DNA from: Geothrix sp.
Lineage (GTDB): Bacteria; Acidobacteriota; Holophagae; Holophagales; Holophagaceae
NCBI GenBank assembly: GCA_031292655.1
Contig: JARLGO010000222.1
Location: 90,042-132,075, forward strand
Direction: 5' to 3'
DNA length: 42,034 nucleotides
Part shown: one piece after another, positions 1 through 7,503 of the stretch
Layout of the letters: each line of letters begins with the position of its first letter
How positions within the stretch are numbered: position 1 is the stretch's first letter
Notes under the pieces: model-generated
What the model saw: the letters and a program-made list of their open reading frames with translations, nothing else
What the model was told of the DNA's origin: nothing
Database searches by the model: none
Position numbers and translations under genes: made by a program

Positions 1-370
1 TGTATCTGTCCAGCACGCCCAGCAGCGCGTCCTGCGCCTCGTTGACGATGGATTGCAGCCGGCACATCCCGCCGATGGCGCAATATTCCCCGGCCTGACA
101 CTCGACCAAGGCCAGCTCCGGCTCCAGCGCGCGCACCACGTCGCCCAGCCCGATCTCCGATGCCGGACGGGCGAGACGCATGCCGCCATTGCGGCCGCGA
201 ATCGTCTCGATCAACCCCGCCTGGCCGAGCTTGTGCACGACCTTGGTCATGTGGCTCTCGGAAATCTGGTAGGCCTGGGCGATCTCGGCGATCATCCCCA
301 GCTTCTCGGGCCGCAGGGCCAGATAGATGAGGGTTCTGAGGCCGTAATCAGTAAAGCGCGTGAGATGCAT
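1..370 (-). CDS. nsrR: NsrR, nitric-oxide-sensing Rrf2-family repressor (3' end beyond window)
   Basis: I translated the minus strand from the ATG at 370. The protein begins MHLTRFTDYGLRTLIYLA, the typical NsrR opening, followed by a winged-helix region (SESHMTKVVHKLGQAGLIETIRGRNGG). Three cysteines in ECQAGEYCAIGGMC match the spacing of the NsrR [Fe-S] ligands. Known NsrR proteins lose DNA binding when nitric oxide attacks this cluster. The gene lies 30 bp downstream of the Hcr-like reductase in the same direction, so it is probably the last gene of an hcp-hcr-nsrR operon that represses itself. About 123 codons are visible and the C-terminus runs off the left edge. Cysteine spacing and N-terminus favour NsrR over IscR or other Rrf2 proteins. 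Confidence 0.9.
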   Translation of the reverse strand, partial: MHLTRFTDYGLRTLIYLALRPEKLGMIAEIAQAYQISESHMTKVVHKLGQAGLIETIRGRNGGMRLARPASEIGLGDVVRALEPELALVECQAGEYCAIGGMCRLQSIVNEAQDALLGVLDRY

Positions 371-400
371 GGCGCACCCTAGCGCCGCCCGGCATATGCC

Positions 401-1411
401 TCAACTCTGCACCCGCTCGGCGAAGATATGCGCCTCCGGCACAGCACGCTCCCGCGCCACGGCGATGACGGCATCCAGCATCTTCGGCGGGCCGCAGACA
501 TAGATGTCGGGACTGTCGGCGGCATCGGCCAGATACGCCTCCAGCGCCTGCGCCGCCGTGCCGGTAAAGCCGCCCCAGCCCGGGCCGGGGTGCCAGACGC
601 TCAGCGTCACGCCCAGCTGCGGCAGGGTGGCGCGCAACTCGTCGAGTTCCACCGTCAGCAGCTCATCCTCGCGGTTGGCGCCGTAGATGAGATGCACAGG
701 CTGCGGGTCCTGGAAATCCGCCATGTGGCGCAGCATGGAGAGAATCGGCGCCATGCCGCAACCGCCGCCCACCAGGCAGCGCGGGCGGGGGCTTGCCTCG
801 TCCAGCACGAAATGCCCAAGCGGGCCGCGCACGTTCAGCGTATCTCCCACCGCCGCGCGCTCGCTCAGCCAAGTGGAAAACGCCCCGCCCGGCAGCAGGC
901 GGATGATGAAGTCGAGCCGCCCATCCCAGTTCGGCAGATTGGCCAGGGAGTAGGCGCGGCGGATCTCCGTGCCGGGGATCGTCAGTTCCATGTACTGGCC
1001 GGGGGTGAAATCCGCCCCTGCGCCCAACGCCGCATCCGGTTGCAGCCGCAGCGTCAGCGCCACGGCACCGGCCCCGGCCGGGCCCATTGCCTCGATGACC
1101 GCCTCGCGCACCGGAATCTTGTGCCGCCCCACCTGGGCATCGGTGCAGGGGAGCTGCACGGTCACATCGCCATGGGGCTGGCAACGGCAGAGCAGCACCC
1201 CGCCCGGCCCGGCAGGCAAAGCCGAGGCGCTGTGCGGCCCCATCTCATATGCGCCCTCCAGCACATGGGCCTGGCACAGGCCGCAACTGCCCTCATGGCA
1301 CATCGCGGGCGGGTACAGCCCCGCCGCCTCGGCCGCCGCCAGCACATCCTGGCCCTCGGCGCAGGGAAACTCCAACCGCGCCGCGTCGCGCGTCACCAAT
1401 GTCACGGTCAT
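401..1411 (-). CDS. hcr: NADH oxidoreductase of the Hcr type with N-terminal [2Fe-2S] ferredoxin domain
   Basis: This is a flavoprotein electron-transfer chain in one polypeptide of 336 aa. Residues 1-95 form a plant-type ferredoxin domain with ligands C38, C43, C46 and C75 or C77. An FAD-binding barrel follows, with the RAYSLAN flavin motif, and then an NAD-binding domain with GGGCGMAPILSMLRHM and a C-terminal CGPPKMLDA. It presumably passes electrons from NADH to the hybrid cluster protein encoded just upstream (57 bp gap, same strand). E. coli Hcr has its ferredoxin domain at the C-terminus, so the order here is reversed and resembles the reductases of ring-hydroxylating oxygenases. The functional call rests mainly on the hcp-nsrR context; a general oxygenase reductase is the alternative. 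Confidence 0.8.
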   Translation of the reverse strand: MTVTLVTRDAARLEFPCAEGQDVLAAAEAAGLYPPAMCHEGSCGLCQAHVLEGAYEMGPHSASALPAGPGGVLLCRCQPHGDVTVQLPCTDAQVGRHKIPVREAVIEAMGPAGAGAVALTLRLQPDAALGAGADFTPGQYMELTIPGTEIRRAYSLANLPNWDGRLDFIIRLLPGGAFSTWLSERAAVGDTLNVRGPLGHFVLDEASPRPRCLVGGGCGMAPILSMLRHMADFQDPQPVHLIYGANREDELLTVELDELRATLPQLGVTLSVWHPGPGWGGFTGTAAQALEAYLADAADSPDIYVCGPPKMLDAVIAVARERAVPEAHIFAERVQS

Positions 1412-1467
1412 CGAACTTATCCTTGCAGAAGCAGGGCGGCCCGGAACCTCCGGGCCGCCCCTGGCCC

Positions 1468-3135
1468 TTACGCCGCTTGGCGGTTGAGGGAGGCCGCGAT
1501 ATCCGCGTCCGCCGTGGTGACCGGCAGCACGCCGAACTTCTCCACCAGCACGTTCAACAGCGCGGGGGTGAGGAAAGCGGGCAGGCTCGGCCCGAGGCGC
1601 ACATTGCGCACGCCAAGTGCGAGCAGGGTCAGCAGCACGGCGGCAGCCTTCTGCTCGAACCAGGAGATGACCAGCGAGAGCGGCAGGTCATTCACCCCGC
1701 ACTCGAAGGCGTTGGCCAAAGCCAGCGCGATCTGGATGGCGGAGTAGGTGTCGTTGCACTGGCCGATATCGAGCAGGCGCGGCAGGCCGCCGATGGTGCC
1801 GAAATCATGCTGGTTGAAGCGGTACTTGCCGCAGCCCAGGGTCAGCACCACCGCGTCCTTCGGGGCGTGGTCGGCGAAGTCGGTGTAGTAGTTGCGGCCC
1901 GGGGCCGCGCCGTCGCACCCGCCGATGAGGAAGAAGTGCTTGATCGCACCGCTCTTCACGGCATCGACCACGGTGCCCGCCACGCCCAGCACGGTATCCC
2001 GCGCAAAGCCGACGAGGATGGTCTTCTCCGGGGCGGTCTCGGCAAAGCCCGGCATCGCCAAAGCCGCCTGCACCACCTGGGCGTAGTCGTCGCCCTTGAT
2101 GTGGCGGATGCCCGGCCAGCCCACCGGCCCAGTGGTGAACAGGCGGTTGCGGTAGCCCGGCTGCGGCTCGATCAGGCAGTTCGAGGTCATCACGATCGGG
2201 CCCGGGAAGGCGGCGAATTCCGTCTGCTGGTTCTGCCACGCGCCGCCGTAATTACCCACGAGGTGCGGATAGGCGTGCAGCTTGGGGTAACCATGGGCGG
2301 GCAGTACCTCGCCATGGGTATAGACGTTGATGCCCTTGTCCTTGGTGGCTTCCAGGATGTTGTGCAGGTCGCGCAAATCATGCCCCGAGACCAGGATGGC
2401 CTTGCCCGCCACCGGGGTGGTGCGCACGGCGGTGGGGGCCGGGGCGCCGAAATTGCCGGTATTGGCGGCGTCCAGCACTTCCATCACGGTGAAGTTCAGG
2501 CGGCCGAGGGCCAGCGACTCTTCCAGCAGGGCGTTGATGTCCACCGGCTCGGTGGCCAGGAAATCCAGCGCATGGGCGATACCCGCGTAGATCTCCTCCT
2601 TCGCCTGGCCCAGAACCTCGGCGTGGTGGGCATAGGCGGCAACGCCCTTCAGCCCGTACAGCACCAGCGAGCGCAGGCCGACCACATCCTCGCCCACAAC
2701 CTCAACGCCAGCGCGCACCGAAGCAATTTGCGCCTGGGCCAGCAGACCCGGAAGCGAATCCGCCGGGGCGAACCGCGCCGGACCGGACAACTGCCCCGGC
2801 ACCTTGCCCGCCTTGGCGGCGTCGGCCTCGTAGGCATCGCGCAGACGGTCGCGGATCCGCGCCGCCTCGGCGATCAGCTCCTGGAACACCGCGCGGTTGA
2901 AGTTCACATTGGTCAGGGTGGTGAACAGGCCGTACATGATGAAGCTGTCCGCCGCCTGGTCCGGCTGGCCGAGCTTGTGCAGCCGCGTGCTGTACTGGCC
3001 CAGGCCCTTGAGCTGGTAGATCAGCACGTCCTGCAGATCGGCGGTGGTTTCGTCCTTGCCGCACACGCCCTTGGCGCTGTGGCACCCGGCAATGCCGTCG
3101 GTCCGCGCGGTCTGTTCACACTGGAAGCAAAACAT
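1468..3135 (-). CDS. hcp: Hybrid cluster protein (hydroxylamine/NO reductase)
   Basis: The 555-aa product matches the length of E. coli Hcp (about 550). The N-terminal cysteines are C3, C6, C18 and C25 (C-X2-C-X11-C-X6-C), the ligands of the N-terminal Fe-S cluster in class II Hcp. Later motifs supplying the hybrid Fe-S-O cluster include [44 protein letters not shown] and GQCNDTYSA. Hcp reduces nitric oxide (hydroxylamine in vitro) in the cytoplasm under anoxia. I chose the start at 3135 (MFCFQC) because this is the family start and an AGGA lies 9 nt upstream; the ATG at 3144 has AGGA directly against it. It is first in the hcp-hcr-nsrR operon, with an FNR-type box upstream. Confidence 0.96.
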   Translation of the reverse strand: MFCFQCEQTARTDGIAGCHSAKGVCGKDETTADLQDVLIYQLKGLGQYSTRLHKLGQPDQAADSFIMYGLFTTLTNVNFNRAVFQELIAEAARIRDRLRDAYEADAAKAGKVPGQLSGPARFAPADSLPGLLAQAQIASVRAGVEVVGEDVVGLRSLVLYGLKGVAAYAHHAEVLGQAKEEIYAGIAHALDFLATEPVDINALLEESLALGRLNFTVMEVLDAANTGNFGAPAPTAVRTTPVAGKAILVSGHDLRDLHNILEATKDKGINVYTHGEVLPAHGYPKLHAYPHLVGNYGGAWQNQQTEFAAFPGPIVMTSNCLIEPQPGYRNRLFTTGPVGWPGIRHIKGDDYAQVVQAALAMPGFAETAPEKTILVGFARDTVLGVAGTVVDAVKSGAIKHFFLIGGCDGAAPGRNYYTDFADHAPKDAVVLTLGCGKYRFNQHDFGTIGGLPRLLDIGQCNDTYSAIQIALALANAFECGVNDLPLSLVISWFEQKAAAVLLTLLALGVRNVRLGPSLPAFLTPALLNVLVEKFGVLPVTTADADIAASLNRQAA

Positions 3136-3193
3136 TTGGTTCATTCCTGAAAATGGTGGCCCTGACGCGGCGAGGCCTCCGACCGCATAAGGT

Positions 3194-3204
3194 GAATTGC
3201 ATCT
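3194..3204 (-). promoter_or_regulatory. NsrR-like half-site upstream of hcp
   Basis: On the minus strand this reads AGATGCAATTC, close to the NsrR half-site AAGATGCATTT known from enterobacteria. It lies about 60 bp upstream of the hcp start and about 30 bp downstream (in the hcp direction) of the FNR-type box centre, where it would overlap a -10 region. Only one half is convincing. The presence of nsrR in the same operon supports the reading. Confidence 0.4.
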
Positions 3205-3227
3205 GAACCTTTGTTTGCTGACCGTCC

Positions 3228-3241
3228 TTGACATGGATCAA
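3228..3241 (-). promoter_or_regulatory. FNR/Anr-type box in the hcp promoter
   Basis: The minus strand reads TTGATCCATGTCAA, matching the FNR consensus TTGAT-N4-ATCAA at all but one base. It lies about 93 bp upstream of the hcp start. If the -10 element sits near 3197-3202, the box centre is about 41-44 bp before the transcription start, the usual place for class II activation. This fits anaerobic induction of hcp. An imperfect second copy (TTGACCTGAATCG) lies near 3271-3283. Confidence 0.6.
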
Positions 3242-3391
3242 AGGTTAGGAAAACCCTGGACATGAATCCTTGACCTGAATCGCCCCGCCTGCTTATCGGA
3301 CTCATAAAATGCCCCTTTATTTTCCAAAAACGCTTGCCAGCAGGCCGAAGTTTTTGAACCGCTCGCGGGCGCGGCGGCAGGGGCTGCCCCC

Positions 3392-4120
3392 TTGCCGGTG
3401 ACCGCCGCCACCCCGGCGCTGCCGCAGCTTCGCATTCGCGGGCGCAGTTTCATGTGCCTGATTCTAGCCCCCGAACCGCCACTGGACGCCTGGTTCGCGG
3501 CGCTCGACGACCAGCTCCGCCGCGCCGCCGGCTATTTCGTGAACAAGCCCATCGTGGTGAATCTGGCCGTGGCGCAGGAGGCCGGGGGCAAGCTGGACGA
3601 AATCGTCGCGGCACTTGAGGCGCGGGGGCTTTATATTATCGCCGTGGAAGGGCTGAGCCCCGACGAGCTGGCCGGCACGCGCTGGGCCGGGCTGCCGGAT
3701 TTGCGCCAGAAGCCGCAGGACCGCGAGGATGTGGGCGGCAAGCTCATCGAGATCCCCGACGACCCGCTTCCCGCCCCCTCAGTTCCCGCCGTCACCTCCC
3801 TGCTCATCGACCGCCCGGTCCGCTCCGGCCAGTCGATCATCTTCGAGGAAGGCGACGTCACCATCATCGGGCCGGTCTCCTCGGGGGCCGAGGTCATCGC
3901 GGGCGGGTCCATCCATATCTATGGCGCGCTGCGGGGGCGGGCCATCGCCGGGCTGCGGGCGGGGGCCAATGCGCGCATCTTCTGCCATAAATTCGGCGCG
4001 GAACTCGTGGCCATCGACGGTGTGTACGACACGCCCGAAAGCTGGAGTGCGGCCTTTAATAATCGCGCGGCGCAGGTCCGACTCGAGGACGGCGTGCTTA
4101 ACATTGCACCACTGGCATGA
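3392..4120 (+). CDS. minC: MinC, septum-site inhibitor of FtsZ
   Basis: MinC blocks FtsZ assembly away from mid-cell and is recruited to the membrane by MinD. Residues 1-100 correspond to the MinC N-terminal domain (IRGRSFMCLILAPEP and following). Residues from about 135 form the right-handed beta-helix C-terminal domain, with SGQSIIFEEGDVTIIGPVSS, IHIYGALRGRA and ARIFCHKFGAELVAIDGVY. The reading frame is open from 3308 but has no ATG near the conserved start, so a TTG at 3392 (or GTG at 3398) is the likely initiator. The TGA overlaps an ATG at 4117, and minD follows after 35 bp. Identity is firm; the exact start is not. Confidence 0.93.
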   Translation: MPVTAATPALPQLRIRGRSFMCLILAPEPPLDAWFAALDDQLRRAAGYFVNKPIVVNLAVAQEAGGKLDEIVAALEARGLYIIAVEGLSPDELAGTRWAGLPDLRQKPQDREDVGGKLIEIPDDPLPAPSVPAVTSLLIDRPVRSGQSIIFEEGDVTIIGPVSSGAEVIAGGSIHIYGALRGRAIAGLRAGANARIFCHKFGAELVAIDGVYDTPESWSAAFNNRAAQVRLEDGVLNIAPLA

Positions 4121-4155
4121 ACGCGCCGGACAATCAGGAAGGAGCTGTAAATCGC

Positions 4156-4977
4156 ATGTCGAAAGTTGTTGTGGTCACCTCGGGCAAGGGCGGTGTCGGC
4201 AAGACCACGACCAGCGCCTCTCTCGGCGCGGCTCTGGCCCAGGCCGGCCAGAATGTCGTGGTCGTGGATTTCGACGTCGGCCTGCGTAACCTCGACCTCG
4301 TGCTCGGCGCCGAGCGCCGCGTGGTGTTCGACCTTGTGAACGTCGTGCAGGGCGATGCCAAGCTGGCCCAGGCGCTTATCAAGGACAAGCGGGTGGATAC
4401 GCTCTCCCTCCTCGCCGCCTCGCAGACCCGCGACAAGGACGCGCTGACCGAGGAAGGCGTGAAATCCGTCATCGACGAGCTGCGCACGAAGTTCGACTGG
4501 ATCATCTGCGACAGCCCGGCGGGCATCGAGAAGGGCGCGATGCTGGCCATGCGCTTCGCCGATGTCGCCGTGGTGGTGACCAACCCTGAAGTCTCCTCGG
4601 TGCGCGATTCCGACCCTATCATCGGCATGCTGGACTCCAAGACCTTGCGCGCGGAAAACGGCGAGACCTTCGAGAAGCACCTGATGCTGACGCGCTACAA
4701 CCCGGCCCGCGCCGCCAAGGGCGAGATGCTGGGCGTGGACGACGTGCTGGAAATCCTGGCCATTCCGCTGCTCGGCATCGTGCCGGAAAGCCCGGACGTG
4801 CTGAACGCCTCCAATCTCGGCTGCCCGGTCACGCTGCACAACCCCGCCTCCACCGCCGCCAAGGCCTATGCCGACGCCGCCAAGCGCCTGCTCGGCGAGA
4901 CGGTGGAGATCACCACCCCCGCGCTGGAGAAGCAGGGCCTGCTCGGCCGGTTGTTCGGCCGGAAGGCGGTGGCATGA
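4156..4977 (+). CDS. minD: MinD, membrane-associated septum-site ATPase
   Basis: This ParA/MinD-family ATPase of 273 aa recruits MinC and is released from the membrane by MinE. It begins [19 protein letters not shown], which contains the deviant Walker A motif with both lysines (K11 and K16). Walker A-prime/B elements are [15 protein letters not shown] and [13 protein letters not shown]. The C-terminal segment [17 protein letters not shown] is suited to the amphipathic membrane-targeting helix. I chose 4156 over the in-frame ATG at 4117 because the family starts here and AAGGAG lies 11 nt upstream. The stop overlaps the minE start codon by four bases. Confidence 0.97.
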   Translation: MSKVVVVTSGKGGVGKTTTSASLGAALAQAGQNVVVVDFDVGLRNLDLVLGAERRVVFDLVNVVQGDAKLAQALIKDKRVDTLSLLAASQTRDKDALTEEGVKSVIDELRTKFDWIICDSPAGIEKGAMLAMRFADVAVVVTNPEVSSVRDSDPIIGMLDSKTLRAENGETFEKHLMLTRYNPARAAKGEMLGVDDVLEILAIPLLGIVPESPDVLNASNLGCPVTLHNPASTAAKAYADAAKRLLGETVEITTPALEKQGLLGRLFGRKAVA

Positions 4978-5240
4978 GCATCTTCGACATCTTCACCCGC
5001 AAGCGTTCCGCCCCGGTGGCGCGCGAGCGCCTGCAACTGCTGCTGGCACATGAGCGCGCCCTCACCGGGCGGGCCGACCTCGCGGCCATCCTCCAGGAGG
5101 AGATCCTGGCGGTCATCGCCAAGCATATCGCCATCGACCGCGAGAAGGTGAATGTGAAGCTCGACCGCAGCGATCAGGTCTCCACCCTCGAGATCGACAT
5201 CGAGATGCCGCAGAACGTGGTAAAGGCGAAAGCGAGCTAA
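4974..5240 (+). CDS. minE: MinE, topological specificity factor
   Basis: This 88-aa protein stimulates MinD ATPase and confines MinC to the cell poles. It has the expected layout: an N-terminal membrane-contact segment ([21 protein letters not shown]), the anti-MinCD helix ([10 protein letters not shown]), and a beta-rich dimerisation domain ([14 protein letters not shown] to LEIDIEMPQ). It starts at the ATG overlapping the minD stop, so the two are probably translationally coupled. A large palindromic element begins 12 bp after its stop. Confidence 0.96.
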   Translation: MSIFDIFTRKRSAPVARERLQLLLAHERALTGRADLAAILQEEILAVIAKHIAIDREKVNVKLDRSDQVSTLEIDIEMPQNVVKAKAS

Positions 5241-5252
5241 CAGCCTGTATGG

Positions 5253-5390
5253 CAGGCTGCAGAAGTTCGCTCTGGTGAGTTGGATAGCCGTGTTTCACGA
5301 GCACCGGAGCGGAGCGTACATCAGGTACGTGAGCACCGGAGCACAGCGAAACGCGGCTAGGCAACCGCCAGAGCGGACTTCTGCAGCCTG
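5253..5390. repeat. Large intergenic palindrome, copy 1 of a two-copy family
   Basis: This 138-bp imperfect palindrome lies between minE and hprK. Outer arms CAGGCTGCAGAAGT (from 5253) and ACTTCTGCAGCCTG (to 5390) are exactly complementary. A collar CGCTCTGGTGAGT (5268-5280) faces CCGCCAGAG on the other side. An inner stem TAGCCGTGTTTC (5285-5296) pairs with GAAACGCGGCTA (5348-5359) with one G-T pair. The apex holds two copies of GAGCACCGGAGC (5299-5310 and 5331-5342) around a small hairpin, CGTAC/GTACG. The start of the left arm can also pair with CAGCCTG at 5241-5247. Collar and apex recur at 16780-16888. There is no T-run, so a simple terminator is unlikely. Confidence 0.9.
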
Positions 5391-5459
5391 TCACGGCATA
5401 GGGGGGCTGCGTTGGCTCCCCTTCCCCGCCCGCCCAAAATTTGCCACATTCGGCGCATC

Positions 5460-5894
5460 ATGCGCCTGCACGCCTCCTGTGCCGCCCGACAAATGCCGGA
5501 TGGTGACGACGCCTTATTGCTGCTCGGCCCTGCCGGGGCCGGCAAGTCGGACCTGTTGCTGCGCCTGATCGACCGCGGCTTTGCCCTGGTGGCCGACGAC
5601 CAGGTGCTGGTGGAAAACGGCCTCGCCCGCGCGCCCGAGGCCCTGGCCGGACTGCTGGAAGTGCGCGGACTCGGCATTTTCCGCCTGCCTTATTTGCCCC
5701 AGGCCCGGCTGCGCCTTGTCATCCAGCTTGGCGTGCAGCCCGAACGCCTACCCCTCCCCCGCCGCCATGCGGCTCTGGACCTGCCCGAGATTACCCTCGA
5801 CCCGGCCCTGGCCTCCGCGCCCGAGCGCGCCGCCCTGGCGCTCGAAGTCGCCTGCGGGCGCATTACCCAGCTTGTTGGCGCCTTCAGCGCATGA
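5460..5894 (+). CDS. hprK: HPr kinase/phosphorylase, short alphaproteobacterial form
   Basis: HprK phosphorylates a serine of HPr, linking metabolic state to PTS regulation. The 144-aa product consists only of the catalytic domain; the N-terminal domain of Firmicutes HprK is absent, as is usual in alphaproteobacteria. It shows the P-loop GPAGAGKSDLLLRLI at about residues 22-36, then FALVADDQVLVE and the HprK signature LLEVRGLGIFRLP. I chose the ATG at 5460 (MRLHASC) because it aligns with the family start; the upstream TTG-initiated extension is not convincing. The stop overlaps the rapZ start. HPr (7222-7503) carries the matching serine. Confidence 0.92.
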   Translation: MRLHASCAARQMPDGDDALLLLGPAGAGKSDLLLRLIDRGFALVADDQVLVENGLARAPEALAGLLEVRGLGIFRLPYLPQARLRLVIQLGVQPERLPLPRRHAALDLPEITLDPALASAPERAALALEVACGRITQLVGAFSA

Positions 5895-6790
5895 ATTCTC
5901 CGCTGCCCAAGCTGCAGATCGTGCTGGTCACCGGGCTATCCGGCGCGGGCAAGCAATCAATTTTACGTGTTCTGGAGGATCTCGGCTTCGAGACCGTGGA
6001 CAATCCGCCGCTCGACACCCTGGTCACGCTGGCCACGCGTGCGGAGAAGAACCTCGCCATCGGCGTCGATGCCCGCTCGCGCGGTTTCGCGGCGGAAGCG
6101 GTGCTGGATGCGCTGTATCAGCTTCGCCAGCACGCCAATCTCAGCCCGTCTCTCATCTTCGCCACCGCCAACGAGGACTCGCTGCTGCGCCGCTACTCGG
6201 AGACGCGCCGCCGCCACCCGCTGGCGCAGTCGGGCGCCATTGCCGAGGGCATCGCGCTGGAGCGCCAGCTCACCGCCCCGCTGGCCCGCGCCGCCGACTG
6301 GCTGGTGGATACCTCGCGCCTCCCCTTGCCCCGGCTGCGCGCGCTCATCGAGCAGCATTTCGGCGAAACCTCGCCGGGGATGGTCATCTCGCTGGTGTCC
6401 TTCGCCTATCCGGGCGGGCTGCCGCCGGAAGCAGATCTGGTGTTCGACGCCCGATTCCTGCGCAATCCGCATTACGATCCCGCCCTGCGCCCCCTCTGTG
6501 GCCGCGACCCCGAGGTGGGGAATTTCATCGAGCAAGACCCTGATTTTTCGATATACTTCCAAAAAGTCGCGGATATCGTTGAATTTTTGCTTCCACGCTT
6601 CGTGCAAGAAGGAAAAAAATATGCAACAATCTGTATCGGATGTACCGGCGGACAACATAGATCTGTTTACATGATCGAAAAACTTAGCACCCATCTGGCC
6701 AATCTCGGCTGGCGCGTCGGCGTAACGCATCGCGAGGCCGCCCGCTTCGCGACCGCCAGCGCGACGCCGGAAATATCGGCGAAGGAATGA
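5891..6790 (+). CDS. rapZ: RapZ/YvcJ-family nucleotide-binding RNase adapter
   Basis: This 299-aa protein has an N-terminal P-loop domain (VTGLSGAGKQSILRVLEDLG) and the conserved C-terminal RapZ motif ICIGCTGGQHRSVYMIEKL. In E. coli RapZ guides RNase E to the small RNA GlmZ; in alphaproteobacteria its partner is less clear and it usually sits beside PTS genes, as here. Two oddities are visible. The residue after the Walker lysine (K21) is Gln rather than Ser or Thr. Two stretches, around 5954-5971 and 6541-6690, are much AT-richer than the surroundings (about 39% GC by hand count in the second) and fall on the most conserved parts of the protein. Confidence 0.95.
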   Translation: MNSPLPKLQIVLVTGLSGAGKQSILRVLEDLGFETVDNPPLDTLVTLATRAEKNLAIGVDARSRGFAAEAVLDALYQLRQHANLSPSLIFATANEDSLLRRYSETRRRHPLAQSGAIAEGIALERQLTAPLARAADWLVDTSRLPLPRLRALIEQHFGETSPGMVISLVSFAYPGGLPPEADLVFDARFLRNPHYDPALRPLCGRDPEVGNFIEQDPDFSIYFQKVADIVEFLLPRFVQEGKKYATICIGCTGGQHRSVYMIEKLSTHLANLGWRVGVTHREAARFATASATPEISAKE

Positions 6791-6800
6791 GCCTCTCCAC

Positions 6801-7217
6801 ATGATCGGTATGGTCCTTGTTACCCATGGAACGCTTGCCACCGCGCTGCGCGAAGCCATGGAGCATGTTGTCGGCAAGCAGAAGAATCTTGCCACCGTCT
6901 GTATCGAGTCAGACGCGGAATTCGAGGGCCAGCGGGCGGAAATCGCCCGGCGCATGGCGGAGGTGAACACCGGAGACGGCGTGATCCTGCTCACCGACAT
7001 GTTCGGCGGCACGCCCAGCAACCTCGCCATGTCGATGGCCGCGCAGCCAGGGGTGGAAATCATCGGCGGCGTGAACCTGCCGATGCTAGTGAAACTGGCC
7101 AAGATCCGCGGCCAGGAAACCCTGCCCGAGGCCGTGGCCCATGCCGAGGCCGCCGGGAAGAAGTACATCTGCAACGGACACGAGCTGCAGGCCCCCGCCT
7201 GCCGCGCCGCGGAGTAA
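6801..7217 (+). CDS. PTS EIIA component, mannose family (ManX-like)
   Basis: This 138-aa soluble EIIA starts MIGMVLVTHGTLATALREAM, placing the phospho-accepting His at residue 9. It has the mannose-family signature VILLTDMFGGTPSNLAMSM. With no EIIB or EIIC nearby it is probably a regulatory end-point of phosphate flow rather than part of a sugar permease. It sits 10 bp after rapZ and 4 bp before ptsH in one operon. Confidence 0.94.
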   Translation: MIGMVLVTHGTLATALREAMEHVVGKQKNLATVCIESDAEFEGQRAEIARRMAEVNTGDGVILLTDMFGGTPSNLAMSMAAQPGVEIIGGVNLPMLVKLAKIRGQETLPEAVAHAEAAGKKYICNGHELQAPACRAAE

Positions 7218-7221
7218 GCCC

Positions 7222-7503
7222 ATGAGCGGCGCGATGATTTCCGTTGACGTCGGCATCGTCAACAAGCGCGGCCTGCACGCGCGTGCGGCTGCCAAGCTCG
7301 TGAACCTTGCCGAGCAGTTTTCCGCCAGCGTGGAGGTTGCCAAGGACGGGCAATCCGTCTCCGCGCGGTCGATCATGGGTTTGATGATGCTGGGGGCTGG
7401 AATCGGCAGCACGGTGCGCCTCTCCGCCGAGGGGTTCGACGCGAAGGAAGCGCTTGATGCCATCGCCGCGCTGATCGAGGCCGGCTTCCATGAAACAGAC
7501 TAG
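7222..7503 (+). CDS. ptsH: HPr phosphocarrier protein
   Basis: This 93-aa HPr carries phosphate from EI to EIIA. The EI-dependent site is His19 in NKRGLHARAA, and Ser50 in ARSIMGLMML is the position phosphorylated by HprK. Presence of both sites fits the linked hprK. I chose the ATG at 7222 (MSGAMISVDVGI), just after the EIIA stop; the in-frame upstream extension overlaps EIIA and is not HPr-like. Its last codons overlap the ptsI start at 7490. Confidence 0.96.
   Translation: MSGAMISVDVGIVNKRGLHARAAAKLVNLAEQFSASVEVAKDGQSVSARSIMGLMMLGAGIGSTVRLSAEGFDAKEALDAIAALIEAGFHETD

Noticed and set aside
1249-3150. Long plus-strand open frame opposite hcp
   Set aside because: Antisense shadow typical of high-GC DNA; low-complexity His/Gln/Gly-rich translation, while the minus strand gives a complete Hcp.
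3238-3453. 71-aa minus-strand frame between hcp and minC
   Set aside because: Overlaps the FNR-type box and the conserved start of minC; no family features or good ribosome-binding site.
5253-5390. Palindromes as ordinary rho-independent terminators or CRISPR repeats
   Set aside because: Neither copy is followed by a T-run, stems are far longer than terminator stems, and there is no repeat-spacer array.
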